A stretch of DNA of 64,000 bases from contig NZ_RARB01000002.1 of the NCBI RefSeq assembly GCF_003612015.1, positions 559,590 through 623,589 on the forward strand. Direction: 5' to 3'. This DNA is from Pantoea piersonii (GTDB lineage: Bacteria > Pseudomonadota > Gammaproteobacteria > Enterobacterales > Enterobacteriaceae). The first letter of the stretch is position 1. Each line of letters begins with the position of its first letter. Both the position numbers and the translations under genes were made by a program. This document shows, piece after piece, positions 18,943 to 27,939 of this stretch. The notes under the pieces were generated by a model. The model was not told where the DNA came from. It ran no database searches and saw only the letters and a program-made list of their open reading frames with translations.

Positions 18943-19464
18943 ATAACCGCATCTCTTCTACAGCGGCCTCTGGGTTGAAGAGATATTTTATCCGCGATCA
19001 AATAATAAATAGTAATAAGTAATAAGCGCGACTCTGCTTTTAATTGGGGCAAGGTTATCTTTTATTTTCCTGATTTTGGTGCAAAAGCATTTATTATCGG
19101 TGCCAGTGAAAATGATGACGCTCTGCCGTTAAAAAGAACGCAGGCCGCTTTGCTTTAGGTTACGGTTTCGCTTAAGAAAAAAGAATGCCATATTAATGCA
19201 ATAATTTATCTTTAAATTAATCCGTTACAGTGAGCAAGGTTGGACGACGAGGCGGTTATCCGCTAGAGTTATTCGTATCATCGCAGGTTGATGGATAATG
19301 CTTTTTCGGCTACGGCATGGTCAGGTTATGTACCAAAATGAACAAAGTGTGTCACTGCTTCGCAAATTTTGTGCAGCGCGTCCATCGCCGATTAAAAATG
19401 CCTTGCCATTAATTTGCGGATATGTGATAACAATTCGTGGGTCAAACGAGGTACAGTTCTGTTT
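18943..19464. other. long AT-rich leader before yobF-cspC
   Basis: The 522 nt hold no convincing ORF. I looked for mgrB, which lies between yebO and yobF in E. coli, and did not find its coding pattern on either strand. The 19200-19460 part is the expected place for the promoter and long leader of yobF-cspC. Confidence 0.55.
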
Positions 19465-19539
19465 ATGTATGGCATCTTCAGTAAAGAAGTTACGAGTAAA
19501 AACGTTGACGTTGAATACCGCTTCCTTGCCGAACCTTAA
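19465..19539 (+). CDS. yobF: YobF, shortened to 24 aa by a frame change
   Basis: The reading frame gives [20 protein letters not shown] then LAEP and stop. E. coli YobF (about 47 aa, [20 protein letters not shown] then SAEPYIGASCSNVS, from memory) matches up to EP. In the other frame the DNA after position 19538 encodes ISASFSNVS, matching the E. coli continuation IGASCSNVS. So a single base appears missing near 19536-19541, creating an early TAA. E. coli YobF is a stress-induced small protein encoded upstream of cspC on the same transcript. The shortened peptide may still be made; the N-terminal half is well conserved. Confidence 0.7.
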   Translation: MYGIFSKEVTSKNVDVEYRFLAEP

Positions 19540-19620
19540 TTAGTGCCTCATTCAGTAACGTCTCTGGTTTCTCTGTAGGTCTGCCTCCGGGCAAAATAAA
19601 CACTCTAAGGAATTTGCAAA

Positions 19621-19830
19621 ATGGCAAAGATTAAAGGTCAGGTTAAGTGGTTCAACGAGTCTAAAGGTTTTGGTTTTATTACCCCTGCTGACGGTAGCAA
19701 AGATGTGTTCGTACACTTCTCCGCTATCCAGGGCAACGGTTTCAAAACCCTGGCTGAAGGCCAAAGCGTTGAGTTCGAAATTCAGGACGGCCAGAAAGGC
19801 CCGGCTGCAGTCAACGTAACCGCTATCTGA
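19621..19830 (+). CDS. cspC: cold-shock-family RNA-binding protein CspC
   Basis: The product is 69 aa, a single cold-shock domain with RNP1 (KGFGFITP) and RNP2 (VFVHFSAIQ). It is virtually identical to E. coli CspC. It is constitutively made at 37 C, binds mRNA, melts secondary structure and stabilises stress transcripts including rpoS. CTAAGGA precedes the ATG. It follows yobF by 81 nt, probably on the same mRNA. Confidence 0.98.
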   Translation: MAKIKGQVKWFNESKGFGFITPADGSKDVFVHFSAIQGNGFKTLAEGQSVEFEIQDGQKGPAAVNVTAI

Positions 19831-19875
19831 TTTCGTGCCAGCTCGGTGCCATGCACCACTGAAAACGAATCCTGT

Positions 19876-19905
19876 AAAGCCCTGGTCATCTGACCGGGGC
19901 TTTTT
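19876..19905 (+). terminator. terminator of cspC
   Basis: AAAGCCC and GGTC pair with GACC and GGGCTTT around a short loop, followed by T5. Confidence 0.88.
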
Positions 19906-19968
19906 CTTTGCGCTTTCGGTACGGCAGCGAACGGAGTAAACTGCGGCGCTCTTGTTAACGGAGTCCCT

Positions 19969-20766
19969 ATGTTGCTGATCTGCCCCCTCTGCCATCTCTC
20001 TTTACAGCCGGAAAACCGCAGCTGGCGCTGTGAAAATCGTCATCAGTTCGATCAGGCGAAAGAGGGCTATCTTAATTTGCTGCCCGTTCAGCATAAAGGT
20101 TCGCGCGAGCCTGGCGACAGCGCAGAGATGATGCAGGCGCGACGGGAGTTTCTGCAGGCGGGTCACTATCAGCCGCTGCGCGACGGCGTGGTAGCGCTGC
20201 TGCGCGAGAAGCTGCAGGATGCTTCCGCGCTGCTCGACATCGGCTGCGGCGAAGGCTATTACACCTCGGCGCTCAGTACCCTTGGCGCAGAGGTTTACGG
20301 GCTGGATATTGCCAAAAACGCAATTCGTCTGGCGGCGAAACGTTATCCGGACGTGCAGTTTTGTGTCGCTTCAAGCCAGCGCCTGCCGTTTGCCGACGCC
20401 TCGCTGGATGCTGTGGTGCGCATCTACGCACCCTGCAACGAAGCGGAGCTGACGCGCGTAATCAAGCCCGGCGGCGTGCTGCTGACGGTGACGCCAGGCG
20501 CGCACCATCTGCAACAGTTCAAGGCGTTGATCTATCGCGAAGTACAGCTCCATGCGCCGGAAGAGAAGCTTTATAGCGGCTTTAGCGAAGAGACCCAGCA
20601 GTCGCTGCGCTATGCCATGCATCTGAGCGGGGACGCGGCGGCGACGCTGTTGCAGATGACGCCTTTCGCCTGGCGCGCGAAGCCTTCGGTATGGGGTGAG
20701 CTGCAGGCGACGAAAACCTTTGAGTGCGACGCTGATTTTCGTCTGACGCTATGGCGGCGCGGTTAA
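19969..20766 (+). CDS. rlmA: 23S rRNA (guanine-745-N1) methyltransferase RlmA
   Basis: The product is 265 aa (E. coli 269). An N-terminal zinc finger (CPLCHLSLQ and CENRHQFD, residues 4-26) precedes a class I SAM domain with [15 protein letters not shown] (about 87-101) and [12 protein letters not shown] (about 150). It methylates G745 in 23S helix 35. The C-terminus overlaps the end of convergent yobD by 4 nt. E. coli has mntP between these genes; it is absent here. Confidence 0.95.
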   Translation: MLLICPLCHLSLQPENRSWRCENRHQFDQAKEGYLNLLPVQHKGSREPGDSAEMMQARREFLQAGHYQPLRDGVVALLREKLQDASALLDIGCGEGYYTSALSTLGAEVYGLDIAKNAIRLAAKRYPDVQFCVASSQRLPFADASLDAVVRIYAPCNEAELTRVIKPGGVLLTVTPGAHHLQQFKALIYREVQLHAPEEKLYSGFSEETQQSLRYAMHLSGDAAATLLQMTPFAWRAKPSVWGELQATKTFECDADFRLTLWRRG

Positions 20767-21221
20767 CGCGCCTCTACCAGCGTGTTGTAGATACGTTCCA
20801 GATCGTCGAGCTGCTGCACGGCGATCAACAGGCGGCGCTGCTCCAGCTGCATCACCAGAATGCCATCTTCTGACAGATTGATGCTTTGAATGCGCGCATA
20901 GGCTATCCACACGCCGCTATAGAACAATCCCTCGCCCTTCATCAGCAGAGTTGGCCGACGCAGCCAGAACAGCCAGCAGGCGAGAAAGCAGAGCACCATC
21001 AGCAAGGTGGTCGTCAGCTGCGGTCCCTGATGGGTCACGTTATTCCAGAGTAAAATCGCCAGCAGCCCGATGAATATCAGGCTGTCAATCTTGTGTCTGC
21101 GTCGCAGCGGCACGCTTAAACGCGTCGGGCCTTTGCGGCGCGGCAGTATAAAGTCGTTATAGAGAGAGAAAAGCAGCAGCGCGGCGATGCAGAGCGCGAT
21201 GAGGCCGTCCGTTAGTGTCAT
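20763..21221 (-). CDS. yobD: UPF0266 inner-membrane protein YobD
   Basis: The product is 152 aa, the E. coli length. Three hydrophobic segments (about 5-22, 45-62 and 67-83) precede a cytoplasmic tail containing the conserved [20 protein letters not shown]. Function unknown. The start is the ATG at 21221, preceded by GGAGAATGTG; a GTG immediately upstream is also in frame. It follows manZ by about 70 nt with a hairpin between. Confidence 0.9.
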   Translation of the reverse strand: MTLTDGLIALCIAALLLFSLYNDFILPRRKGPTRLSVPLRRRHKIDSLIFIGLLAILLWNNVTHQGPQLTTTLLMVLCFLACWLFWLRRPTLLMKGEGLFYSGVWIAYARIQSINLSEDGILVMQLEQRRLLIAVQQLDDLERIYNTLVEAR

Positions 21222-21262
21222 CACATTCTCCTTTGGCGATGCGTCGAAAAAGCGGGGAAGTG

Positions 21263-21283
21263 GCCGGGCGCAGCGCGCCCGGC
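21263..21283 (-). terminator. hairpin after manZ
   Basis: GCCGGGCGC (21263-21271) pairs with GCGCCCGGC (21275-21283), directly downstream of manXYZ. The T-run is weak, so it may attenuate rather than end transcription into yobD. Confidence 0.5.
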
Positions 21284-21290
21284 GAGAGAA

Positions 21291-22136
21291 CTACAGGCCA
21301 AGCAGGCCGATCCAGTAGCCAAAAATGCCGATGGCGAAGAAGCCAACGATAATCCACAGCGCGTTGACCTTACGACGCAGCAGCCACATACAGGCGAAGG
21401 TCAGCAGCAGCGGCACGATGCCCGGCATCAGCTGGTCGAGGATGGTCTGAACCGTGGTAACGGTGGTTTTCCCGGTCTGGTCGGTAATGCGCGACACTAC
21501 CAGCGGGATATTAACGTGCGTCCACTTGTTCACCAGCGCGCCCATAACAAACAGGCCAAGAATCGACGCGCCCTCCGTCAGCTTCTGCAGGAAGCCGCCG
21601 CCCATATCGCTGACGATATCGATCCCTTTGCGGTAGCCATACGCCACGCCGTAATAGCGTGTCAGCATACGCGCCAGATTAAACAGCACAAAGAACAGCA
21701 GCGGACCGAGCAGGCTGCCGCTCATGGCGATGCCTGCGCCAAGCGCGGCGAATACCGGACGCACGGTTCCCCAGAAAATCGGGTCGCCAACGCCAGCCAG
21801 CGGCCCCATCAGGCCAACTTTAATGCCGTTGATGGCGGCGTCATCGATCGCCGCGCCGTTTGCGCGCTGCTCTTCCATCGCCATGGTGACGCCCAGCACC
21901 GGCGCGGCCACGTAGGGATGCGTATTAAAAAACTCCAGGTGACGCTTGATCGCCTGCTTACGCGCCTCGTTGTTTTCCGGATAGAGACGACGGATGACCG
22001 GCACCATTGAGAAACAGAAACCCAGGGCCTGCATACGCTCGAAGTTCCATGAACCCTGAAACAGGTTCGACCGCAAAAACACGCCGCGAATATCGCCCGG
22101 GGTGAGTTTTTTTTGCGTTGTAGTTGTATCTACCAT
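21291..22136 (-). CDS. manZ: mannose PTS permease, IID subunit
   Basis: The product is 281 aa. With ManY it forms the inner-membrane channel of the mannose/glucose/glucosamine phosphotransferase system, also used by phage lambda DNA and some bacteriocins. Conserved IID segments are FLRSNLFQGSWNFERMQ (about 20), LGFCFSMVPVIRRLYPE (about 38), GPLAGVGDPIFWGTVRP (about 110) and C-terminal hydrophobic helices. It lies 15 nt downstream of manY. Confidence 0.97.
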   Translation of the reverse strand: MVDTTTTQKKLTPGDIRGVFLRSNLFQGSWNFERMQALGFCFSMVPVIRRLYPENNEARKQAIKRHLEFFNTHPYVAAPVLGVTMAMEEQRANGAAIDDAAINGIKVGLMGPLAGVGDPIFWGTVRPVFAALGAGIAMSGSLLGPLLFFVLFNLARMLTRYYGVAYGYRKGIDIVSDMGGGFLQKLTEGASILGLFVMGALVNKWTHVNIPLVVSRITDQTGKTTVTTVQTILDQLMPGIVPLLLTFACMWLLRRKVNALWIIVGFFAIGIFGYWIGLLGL

Positions 22137-22151
22137 GTTGTCACCTGTTCC

Positions 22152-22952
22152 TTAGTCAAGTTCGTTATCGAGATCGTTGTTTGCCGGACCCGCTGCAGGC
22201 GCACCCGCTACGCGGTTATATTTCGGTGCCAGCTGGATGTAGAGCACTGCCATGACGACGCCGATGACGCCCAGCGCCACCAGGTTGAAGCTGGTAAAGG
22301 CCGCGGTAACAAAGCCGAGATAGAAGAACGGCATCAGATAGCCTGCGCGCATCATATTGATGACCATCGCGTAACCGACCACGACGATCATGCCGCCCGC
22401 GATATTCAGACCATTGGTAACCACGTCAGGAATGGAGCTAAGCAGAGAGTGAACCGCGCTGGTGCCGACCGAGATCGCCACAATCAGCGCCGGAATGGCG
22501 ATACGCATCGCCTGCAACACCAGTGCCGAAACGTGGATCCACGAAATCGCCGTCAGATTGCCTTTCTCCGCCGCCTTGTCGGCCGCATGCTGGAAGGCGA
22601 CGGTAATGGTACGCACGATAATCGTCAGCACCTGACCCGCCGCAGCCAGCGGGATCGCCAGTGCAATACCTGCGCCGACGCTCTGGCCACCGGCAATGAC
22701 CAGAATGGTGGAGATGATTGAGGCGAGAGCGGCATCGGGCGCCACGGCGGCACCGATGTTCATCCAGCCCAGCGCAATCATTTCCAGCGTACCGCCGATA
22801 ATAATGCCGGTTTTCATATCGCCGAGTACGGCCCCTATCAGGGTACAGGCGACCAGCGGGCGGTGAAACTGAAACTCATCCAGAATCGAACCCATACCCG
22901 CAATACAGGCCACGATAAATATCAGGATGATTTGTAGCGAGGTTATTTCCAT
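22152..22952 (-). CDS. manY: mannose PTS permease, IIC subunit
   Basis: The product is 266 aa, the E. coli length. It is a multi-spanning membrane subunit with the conserved FIVACIAGMGSILDEFQFHR start and GGTLEMIALGWMNIG (about 53). The C-terminus NNDLDNELD is identical to E. coli as I remember it. Of two adjacent ATGs the second (22952) has better spacing to GGAGAAGGG. It lies between manX and manZ in one operon. Confidence 0.97.
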   Translation of the reverse strand: MEITSLQIILIFIVACIAGMGSILDEFQFHRPLVACTLIGAVLGDMKTGIIIGGTLEMIALGWMNIGAAVAPDAALASIISTILVIAGGQSVGAGIALAIPLAAAGQVLTIIVRTITVAFQHAADKAAEKGNLTAISWIHVSALVLQAMRIAIPALIVAISVGTSAVHSLLSSIPDVVTNGLNIAGGMIVVVGYAMVINMMRAGYLMPFFYLGFVTAAFTSFNLVALGVIGVVMAVLYIQLAPKYNRVAGAPAAGPANNDLDNELD

Positions 22953-23012
22953 CATATCCCTTCTCCTCAGGAGGATAGCGTTAACTGGCCCGCAGGCGCA
23001 GCCAGCGGCGTT

Positions 23013-23981
23013 TTACGCATTGACCTTCGCGATCAGGTCCATCATTTTCAGTTTTTGATCGCTGGAAACTTTACGGACTTCCAGTTCAATGTTGCGTTCA
23101 TTAAGCTTGCGGAACGCCGCGATATCTTTTTCATCGACCGATACGGCGTTATTGACCTGCGTTTTTCCCTGACGAAACGCCATGCCGCCGATATTGACCG
23201 ATTTAATATCGACACCCTGTTCAACCACACGCAGCACGTCGGTAGGATTGGTAAAGAGCAGCATGACGCGGTCGCGACCATATTTCGGGTTGTTCCAGAC
23301 GCGCACCATCTTGTCGACGTCCACCACATGCGCGGTAACGCCGGGCGGTGCGACCTGCGTCAGCAGGGTTTTGCGAACATGATCTTTCGCCACCTCATCG
23401 CTGACCACAATAATGCGCGCAACGTTGGTCTCTTTGGTCCAGCGCGTTGCCACCTGACCATGGATCAGGCGGTCGTCGATACGCGCCAGTCCAATTTTCA
23501 TATGCTCGCCCGGTGCCAGCGGTTGTGCCGGCGGCGTCGGGGCTTTTGCTGCAGGCGCAGCGGCTGGCGCAGAGGGGGCGGCAAGCTGCGTTTTCTGTGC
23601 CTTAACGCCTTCGCGACCCGTCTCTACCGCGATGCCGACCAGTTCGACAAACGAGGGGTTATCGTCACGCGCCATTAGGGTCTCAACCAGCATCGGAATA
23701 TTGACCCCGGCGATAACATCGTAATTTTCTTTATCCAGCACGATACGGCTGGCAGCATTGAAAGGACTTCCTCCCCAGGTGTCGACTAAAAACAGCGCGC
23801 CTTTCGTTGTATCCAGCTTTGCCAGTTGCGCCTGATATTTTTCGATAAGCGTTTCTGCATTCTCGCCGGGCACAAAGTCGATCCATCCGACGTTCTCCTG
23901 CTCGCCCAACAGCATTTCTGCGGTTTTAAGCAGTTGTTCGGCTGCCCAGCCGTGTGTACCAATTACTATCGCAATGGTCAC
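23013..23981 (-). CDS. manX: mannose PTS cytoplasmic IIAB protein
   Basis: The product is 322 aa (E. coli 323). The IIA domain (about 1-135) carries the phosphorylated His10 in IVIGTHGWAAEQ. An Ala/Pro-rich hinge (about 137-160) joins it to the IIB domain (about 162-322) with RIDDRLIHGQVATRW, whose histidine passes phosphate to the sugar. It heads manXYZ; a CRP-like site lies about 180 nt upstream. Confidence 0.97.
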   Translation of the reverse strand: MTIAIVIGTHGWAAEQLLKTAEMLLGEQENVGWIDFVPGENAETLIEKYQAQLAKLDTTKGALFLVDTWGGSPFNAASRIVLDKENYDVIAGVNIPMLVETLMARDDNPSFVELVGIAVETGREGVKAQKTQLAAPSAPAAAPAAKAPTPPAQPLAPGEHMKIGLARIDDRLIHGQVATRWTKETNVARIIVVSDEVAKDHVRKTLLTQVAPPGVTAHVVDVDKMVRVWNNPKYGRDRVMLLFTNPTDVLRVVEQGVDIKSVNIGGMAFRQGKTQVNNAVSVDEKDIAAFRKLNERNIELEVRKVSSDQKLKMMDLIAKVNA

Positions 23982-24157
23982 TTGCTACCTCCGTTCGCTA
24001 AAGAAATTCGTCTGGAGCCGACGAATCGTTATGAGTTATCGTTACGGCTATCTATGGATAAACGTAATCAAACCATCTGCATAAATGAATCATTCCCCGG
24101 ATGTTTTGAATGAATGGGTGAGTCGCGATTTATTTTAGTGCGCGAAAAAATAATTTA

Positions 24158-24173
24158 TGTGACGCTCGTCAGC
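24158..24173 (-). promoter_or_regulatory. candidate CRP site upstream of manX
   Basis: TGTGA-N6-TCAGC (24158-24173) matches 8 of 10 half-site positions. manXYZ is CRP-activated in E. coli. The site is about 180 nt upstream of the manX start. Confidence 0.4.
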
Positions 24174-24326
24174 TATCAGACGGCCGGACTCGCAATAAGT
24201 CCTGTTTAATTCCGCTTTCCTGCTGAATCATTTGTAAATGAAAGAAAATTTTTTGACGTAATTTACCGGCCTGTTACATTAGCGATCTGTTTATTACTCA
24301 GGAGTAACGGGTTTCAGCCCACCTTT

Positions 24327-24488
24327 ATGGATCGTCACCGACGTCGCTTAACCACTTTGATGCGCACCTTCGCGCCTTCTCTCACGCCTGACGGCGTTTC
24401 TGTAGTTCACCCGATTGCCTTTCTGTCACGTCGCCAGACGACGCTGACACGATATCGTTCAGTCTGCCTTTCGTTCAGGAGTCAATGA
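24327..24488 (+). CDS. 53-codon upstream ORF overlapping yoaE
   Basis: The ORF runs from the ATG at 24327 to a TGA at 24486-24488 that overlaps both ATGs of yoaE (ATGATG at 24485-24490). The peptide is basic ([20 protein letters not shown], ending VCLSFRSQ). The stop-start overlap is the arrangement of translational coupling. There is no good ribosome site in front: AGGAG at 24300-24304 is 22 nt away. I recall that E. coli has a reported small ORF (yoaL) just before yoaE, but cannot confirm similarity. Leader-peptide role is inference. Confidence 0.4.
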   Translation: MDRHRRRLTTLMRTFAPSLTPDGVSVVHPIAFLSRRQTTLTRYRSVCLSFRSQ

Positions 24489-26056
24489 TGGAATTTCTCT
24501 TCGACCCCTCAATCTGGGCCGGTTTGCTCACGCTTGTCGTACTTGAAATCGTGCTCGGTATCGACAACCTGGTATTTATCGCCATTCTTGCTGACAAGCT
24601 GCCGCCGAAACAGCGCGATAAAGCGCGCCTGATCGGCCTGTCGCTGGCGCTGGTAATGCGTCTGGGCCTGCTGTCGCTGATTTCATGGATGGTCACGCTG
24701 ACGCGCCCGTTATTTAGCGTAGGCGAGTTTAGCTTTGCCGGGCGTGATTTGATTCTGCTGGTGGGCGGGGTGTTTCTGCTGTTCAAGGCGACGATGGAGC
24801 TGCACGAGCGGCTGGAGAACCGTCAGTTAGAGCATCAGGGGAATCGCAACTACGCCAGTTTCTGGGCGGTGGTGACGCAGATTGTGGTGCTGGACGCGGT
24901 CTTTTCGCTGGATGCGGTGATCACAGCGGTGGGCATGGTGAACCATTTGCCGATTATGATGACGGCGGTGGTTATTGCGATGGGCATGATGCTGCTGGCC
25001 TCGAAACCGTTGACCAACTTTGTCAACGCGCATCCCACCGTGGTGGTGCTCTGTCTCAGCTTCCTGCTGATGATCGGCCTGTCGCTGGTGGCGGAAGGTT
25101 TTGGCTTCCATATTCCGAAAGGGTATCTCTATGCGGCGATCGGCTTCTCTATCCTGATCGAGCTGTTTAACCAGATCGCGCGCCGCAACTTTATGCGTCA
25201 TCAGGCGCATCGCCCGATGCGTGAGCGCACCGCCGAGGCGATTCTGCGACTGATGGGCGGACGTCAGCGTCCGGCGCAGCCCGCCACCAGCGAGGAGTCG
25301 CCTGTAACGCAGGCGATGCCGCAGGAGGCCTTTAAGGATGAAGAGCGCTATATGATCAACGGCGTGCTGACGCTGGCGTCGCGCTCTATCCGCAGCATTA
25401 TGACGCCGCGCGGTGAGATCTCCTGGGTAGACGCTGAGCGTCCGCTGGATGAGATCCGTATTCAGCTACTGGATACGCCGCACAGTTTGTTCCCGGTGTG
25501 TCGCGGCGAGCTGGACGAAATCATCGGCGTGGTGCGCGCCAAAGAGTTGCTGGTGGCGATTGAGCACGGTATGGATGTGGCGACCTTTGCCGCCGCGTCG
25601 CCCGCGCTCATCGTGCCTGAAACGCTGGACCCCATTAATCTGCTTGGCGTGCTGCGTCGCGCCAGGGGGAGTTTCGTTATCGTCACCAACGAATTCGGCG
25701 TCGTGCAGGGGCTGATTACACCGCTGGACGTGCTGGAAGCCATTGCCGGCGAATTCCCGGACGAGGATGAAACGCCGGAAATTATTGCCGACGGCGACGG
25801 CTGGATTGTGAAGGGCGGCACTGACCTGCATTCGTTGCAGCAGCTGTTCGACGTGAACGACCTGGTCGACCCGGATGAAGATCACGCGTCGCTGGCGGGA
25901 CTGCTGATTGCACAGAAAGGGCAGTTGCCGCTGCCGGGCGAGGTGATCGATCTACCGCCGCTACACTTCACTATTCTGGAGGCGACCGATTATCGCGTCG
26001 ATCTGGTGCGCGTAACGAAAGATAAGCCGCACGAGGATGAGGAAGAAGAGCAGTAA
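24488..26056 (+). CDS. yoaE: TerC-family membrane protein with CBS and CorC domains, YoaE
   Basis: The product is 522 aa (E. coli 518). About seven membrane segments of the TerC family ([20 protein letters not shown] near 18-37; [18 protein letters not shown] near 136) carry the conserved acidic residues in the membrane. Then come two CBS domains (about 300-415) and a C-terminal CorC_HlyC domain (about 430-510, [14 protein letters not shown]). TerC relatives export manganese or support secretion of metal-loaded proteins; the exact role of YoaE is not settled. The second of two adjacent ATGs is spaced best from AGGAG. Confidence 0.93.
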   Translation: MEFLFDPSIWAGLLTLVVLEIVLGIDNLVFIAILADKLPPKQRDKARLIGLSLALVMRLGLLSLISWMVTLTRPLFSVGEFSFAGRDLILLVGGVFLLFKATMELHERLENRQLEHQGNRNYASFWAVVTQIVVLDAVFSLDAVITAVGMVNHLPIMMTAVVIAMGMMLLASKPLTNFVNAHPTVVVLCLSFLLMIGLSLVAEGFGFHIPKGYLYAAIGFSILIELFNQIARRNFMRHQAHRPMRERTAEAILRLMGGRQRPAQPATSEESPVTQAMPQEAFKDEERYMINGVLTLASRSIRSIMTPRGEISWVDAERPLDEIRIQLLDTPHSLFPVCRGELDEIIGVVRAKELLVAIEHGMDVATFAAASPALIVPETLDPINLLGVLRRARGSFVIVTNEFGVVQGLITPLDVLEAIAGEFPDEDETPEIIADGDGWIVKGGTDLHSLQQLFDVNDLVDPDEDHASLAGLLIAQKGQLPLPGEVIDLPPLHFTILEATDYRVDLVRVTKDKPHEDEEEEQ

Positions 26057-26058
26057 AT

Positions 26059-26085
26059 AAAAACGGCGCTAAGGCGCCGTTTTTA
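26059..26085. terminator. terminator between yoaE and pdeD
   Basis: ACGGCGC (26063-26069) pairs with GCGCCGT (26074-26080) with A-run before and T-run after; usable by both converging transcripts. Confidence 0.88.
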
Positions 26086-26142
26086 CTGCTTAGAGGTGAG
26101 GGAACCACCCGCTGGGTAACGTTGTTTGCCGTCTGAAAGAGA

Positions 26143-27714
26143 TTACGGGACGCCAGTCAGCAACTGCGCCTGATGCTGCTTCAGCCAGGCGGGAAAATCC
26201 TCTATCGGCATCGGACGCGCGTAATAATACCCCTGCAACAGATCCACGCCGCGCTCGCGCAAATAGGCCGCCTGTTCGGCCGTTTCGACCCCTTCGGCGA
26301 CCAGGCTGATGTTTAAACGCTGCGCCAGCGAAATCACCATATCGGTCACCGTTGCGTTAATGGCGTCGGTGCCGATCGCGGCGGTGAAAATCTTGTCGAT
26401 CTTCAGCACGTCCGGCTGCAAATCTTTCAGATAAGAGAGCGAGCTGTGGCCGGTGCCGAAATCATCAATGGCCAGACGCACGCCGATGCTGTGCAGCTGC
26501 GAAATCACCTTCTGATCCACCACCGGCAGGGCGTCGCGCTCCGTCAGCTCCACTACCAGCTTCGGCAGCGGATTCGCTGGCCACCACAGCTGTTGCAGAT
26601 CGTCGACGATAGCATGATCACGGAAGTGGCTGGCGGCTACGTTAATAGCGATATGGAACGACGGGCAGCGCGGCAGATTCGGCAGCTGCGCCACCGCTTT
26701 CTCTATCACAAAGCGCGTCAGCGGCGCGATAAGGTTTTGCTGCTCAGCCAGCGGAATAAAGACGTCCGGCGGGATCCAGCCCTGACGCGCGTTATGCCAG
26801 CGCAGCAGCAGCTCAATGCCGTCACAGTCGCCGCTTTGCGCATTAATCAACGGCTGGCAATACACCATAAATTCATTCGCGGTAATGCCATAGCTGATCT
26901 GCCAGCTCAGGCTCATGCGATTCGCCGTTCCCAGCCAGACGATATAGCCAATCAGCAGGCTCAGCAGCAGCGCCAGCGGCAGCTGCGACGGCAGCGTCGA
27001 CATCGCCAGACGCGCCGGAGAAGGGCCATACAACGTAATAGAAAAAGGATAGCGCAGCGAGCCCTGATCGTAGCTGACTTCATCTTCCGACGGCATGGCG
27101 GGCTCAATCAACGGATTGCCATACTCCAGACTCTCGCCGCCGACGCTAAAAATAGCGCGCTCTACCCAGGGCAGCTGCGGTTCCAGCAGATAAGTGCTCA
27201 TCAGCTCGATATTGATTACCTGCAAAATGCCGGAGCGGTTATCGAGCGTTTTTGGCGTCCACAGCAGCAGGATCGGCGAACCCTTCAGCAGGTAGTTATC
27301 GACCGTCAGCATCATACGCTGGTTATTAAACGCCAGCTCCGGATAGGTCTGGCTGAAAGGAATGGCGCGCGGCCCGTAGATGCTGGAGCAGTAGATGGTG
27401 TCGTTCTCTACCAGCAGCATGGCTCGCACGGTTTGCAGCGCGGAAATTTTCTCAATAAGCGGGAAACGTACATCCTGGCAGGGCACACCCACCAGACCAA
27501 GCGTATTGTTCGCCGAGACGTCGAGCGGCGAAAACATGCGGTCAAAGCGCTGAATGGCGTTATCGGCAAAATTGAGCGACTGCTGCTCAATACGTGATTT
27601 TTCTTCGAAAAAGCGAAAAGCCAGCGTCAGAATTAAAACCACAGCGGCGATCACCAACGCGATAAAGAGTCGCTTACGGCGAAACTGTCCAACATATTGC
27701 TGGGCCAAAAGCAT
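26143..27714 (-). CDS. pdeD: c-di-GMP phosphodiesterase, CSS sensor plus EAL domain
   Basis: The product is 523 aa (E. coli PdeD/YoaD about 532). A membrane segment (about 16-34) and the periplasmic CSS domain (VPCQDVRF near 78; YCSSIYGPR near 106, redox-sensitive cysteines in this family) are followed by a second membrane segment (about 240-258) and the EAL domain (about 270-515). EAL motifs: ELLLRW in place of EALLRW, NVAASHF, ELTERD, DDFGTG, DVLKIDK, VAEGVET and LQGYYYARPMP. The E/E/DD/K/E active-site set is present, so activity is expected. The ATG at 27714 follows AAGGTGG; a 47-codon extension has no ribosome site. Confidence 0.92.
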   Translation of the reverse strand: MLLAQQYVGQFRRKRLFIALVIAAVVLILTLAFRFFEEKSRIEQQSLNFADNAIQRFDRMFSPLDVSANNTLGLVGVPCQDVRFPLIEKISALQTVRAMLLVENDTIYCSSIYGPRAIPFSQTYPELAFNNQRMMLTVDNYLLKGSPILLLWTPKTLDNRSGILQVINIELMSTYLLEPQLPWVERAIFSVGGESLEYGNPLIEPAMPSEDEVSYDQGSLRYPFSITLYGPSPARLAMSTLPSQLPLALLLSLLIGYIVWLGTANRMSLSWQISYGITANEFMVYCQPLINAQSGDCDGIELLLRWHNARQGWIPPDVFIPLAEQQNLIAPLTRFVIEKAVAQLPNLPRCPSFHIAINVAASHFRDHAIVDDLQQLWWPANPLPKLVVELTERDALPVVDQKVISQLHSIGVRLAIDDFGTGHSSLSYLKDLQPDVLKIDKIFTAAIGTDAINATVTDMVISLAQRLNISLVAEGVETAEQAAYLRERGVDLLQGYYYARPMPIEDFPAWLKQHQAQLLTGVP

Positions 27715-27818
27715 CAGTAACCACCTTCCACACACTAAATTGAAGCAGGATAACGGGGATGTTATCGGCAAGGCCTGAGTAAGGTTTAGCCATGCTTTAT
27801 AAAAAAAAAGCGGTAGTG

Positions 27819-27849
27819 AAAAAACCGCGCGACCTGAAAAGGTCGCGCG
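27819..27849 (-). terminator. terminator of sdaA
   Basis: A perfect 10-bp stem, CGCGCGACCT with AGGTCGCGCG, and a 4-nt loop; read on the minus strand it is followed by TTTTTT. Confidence 0.88.
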
Positions 27850-27939
27850 AATCATTACTCTATCGTTATTCTGTGCGATGAGGTAGGGCTGAGGACGTAT
27901 TTCCTCACGGGCGCTTAAAAAACAGACGGCGCGGGAACA

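Noticed and set aside
19298..19543. 81-aa ORF in the yobF leader
   Set aside because: No recognisable domain, and it overlaps yobF in a different frame; yobF matches a known family.
24300..24330. possible yybP-ykoY manganese riboswitch before yoaE
   Set aside because: AGGAGTAACGGG only loosely resembles the conserved GGGGAGUAG segment and the other conserved internal loops were not found.
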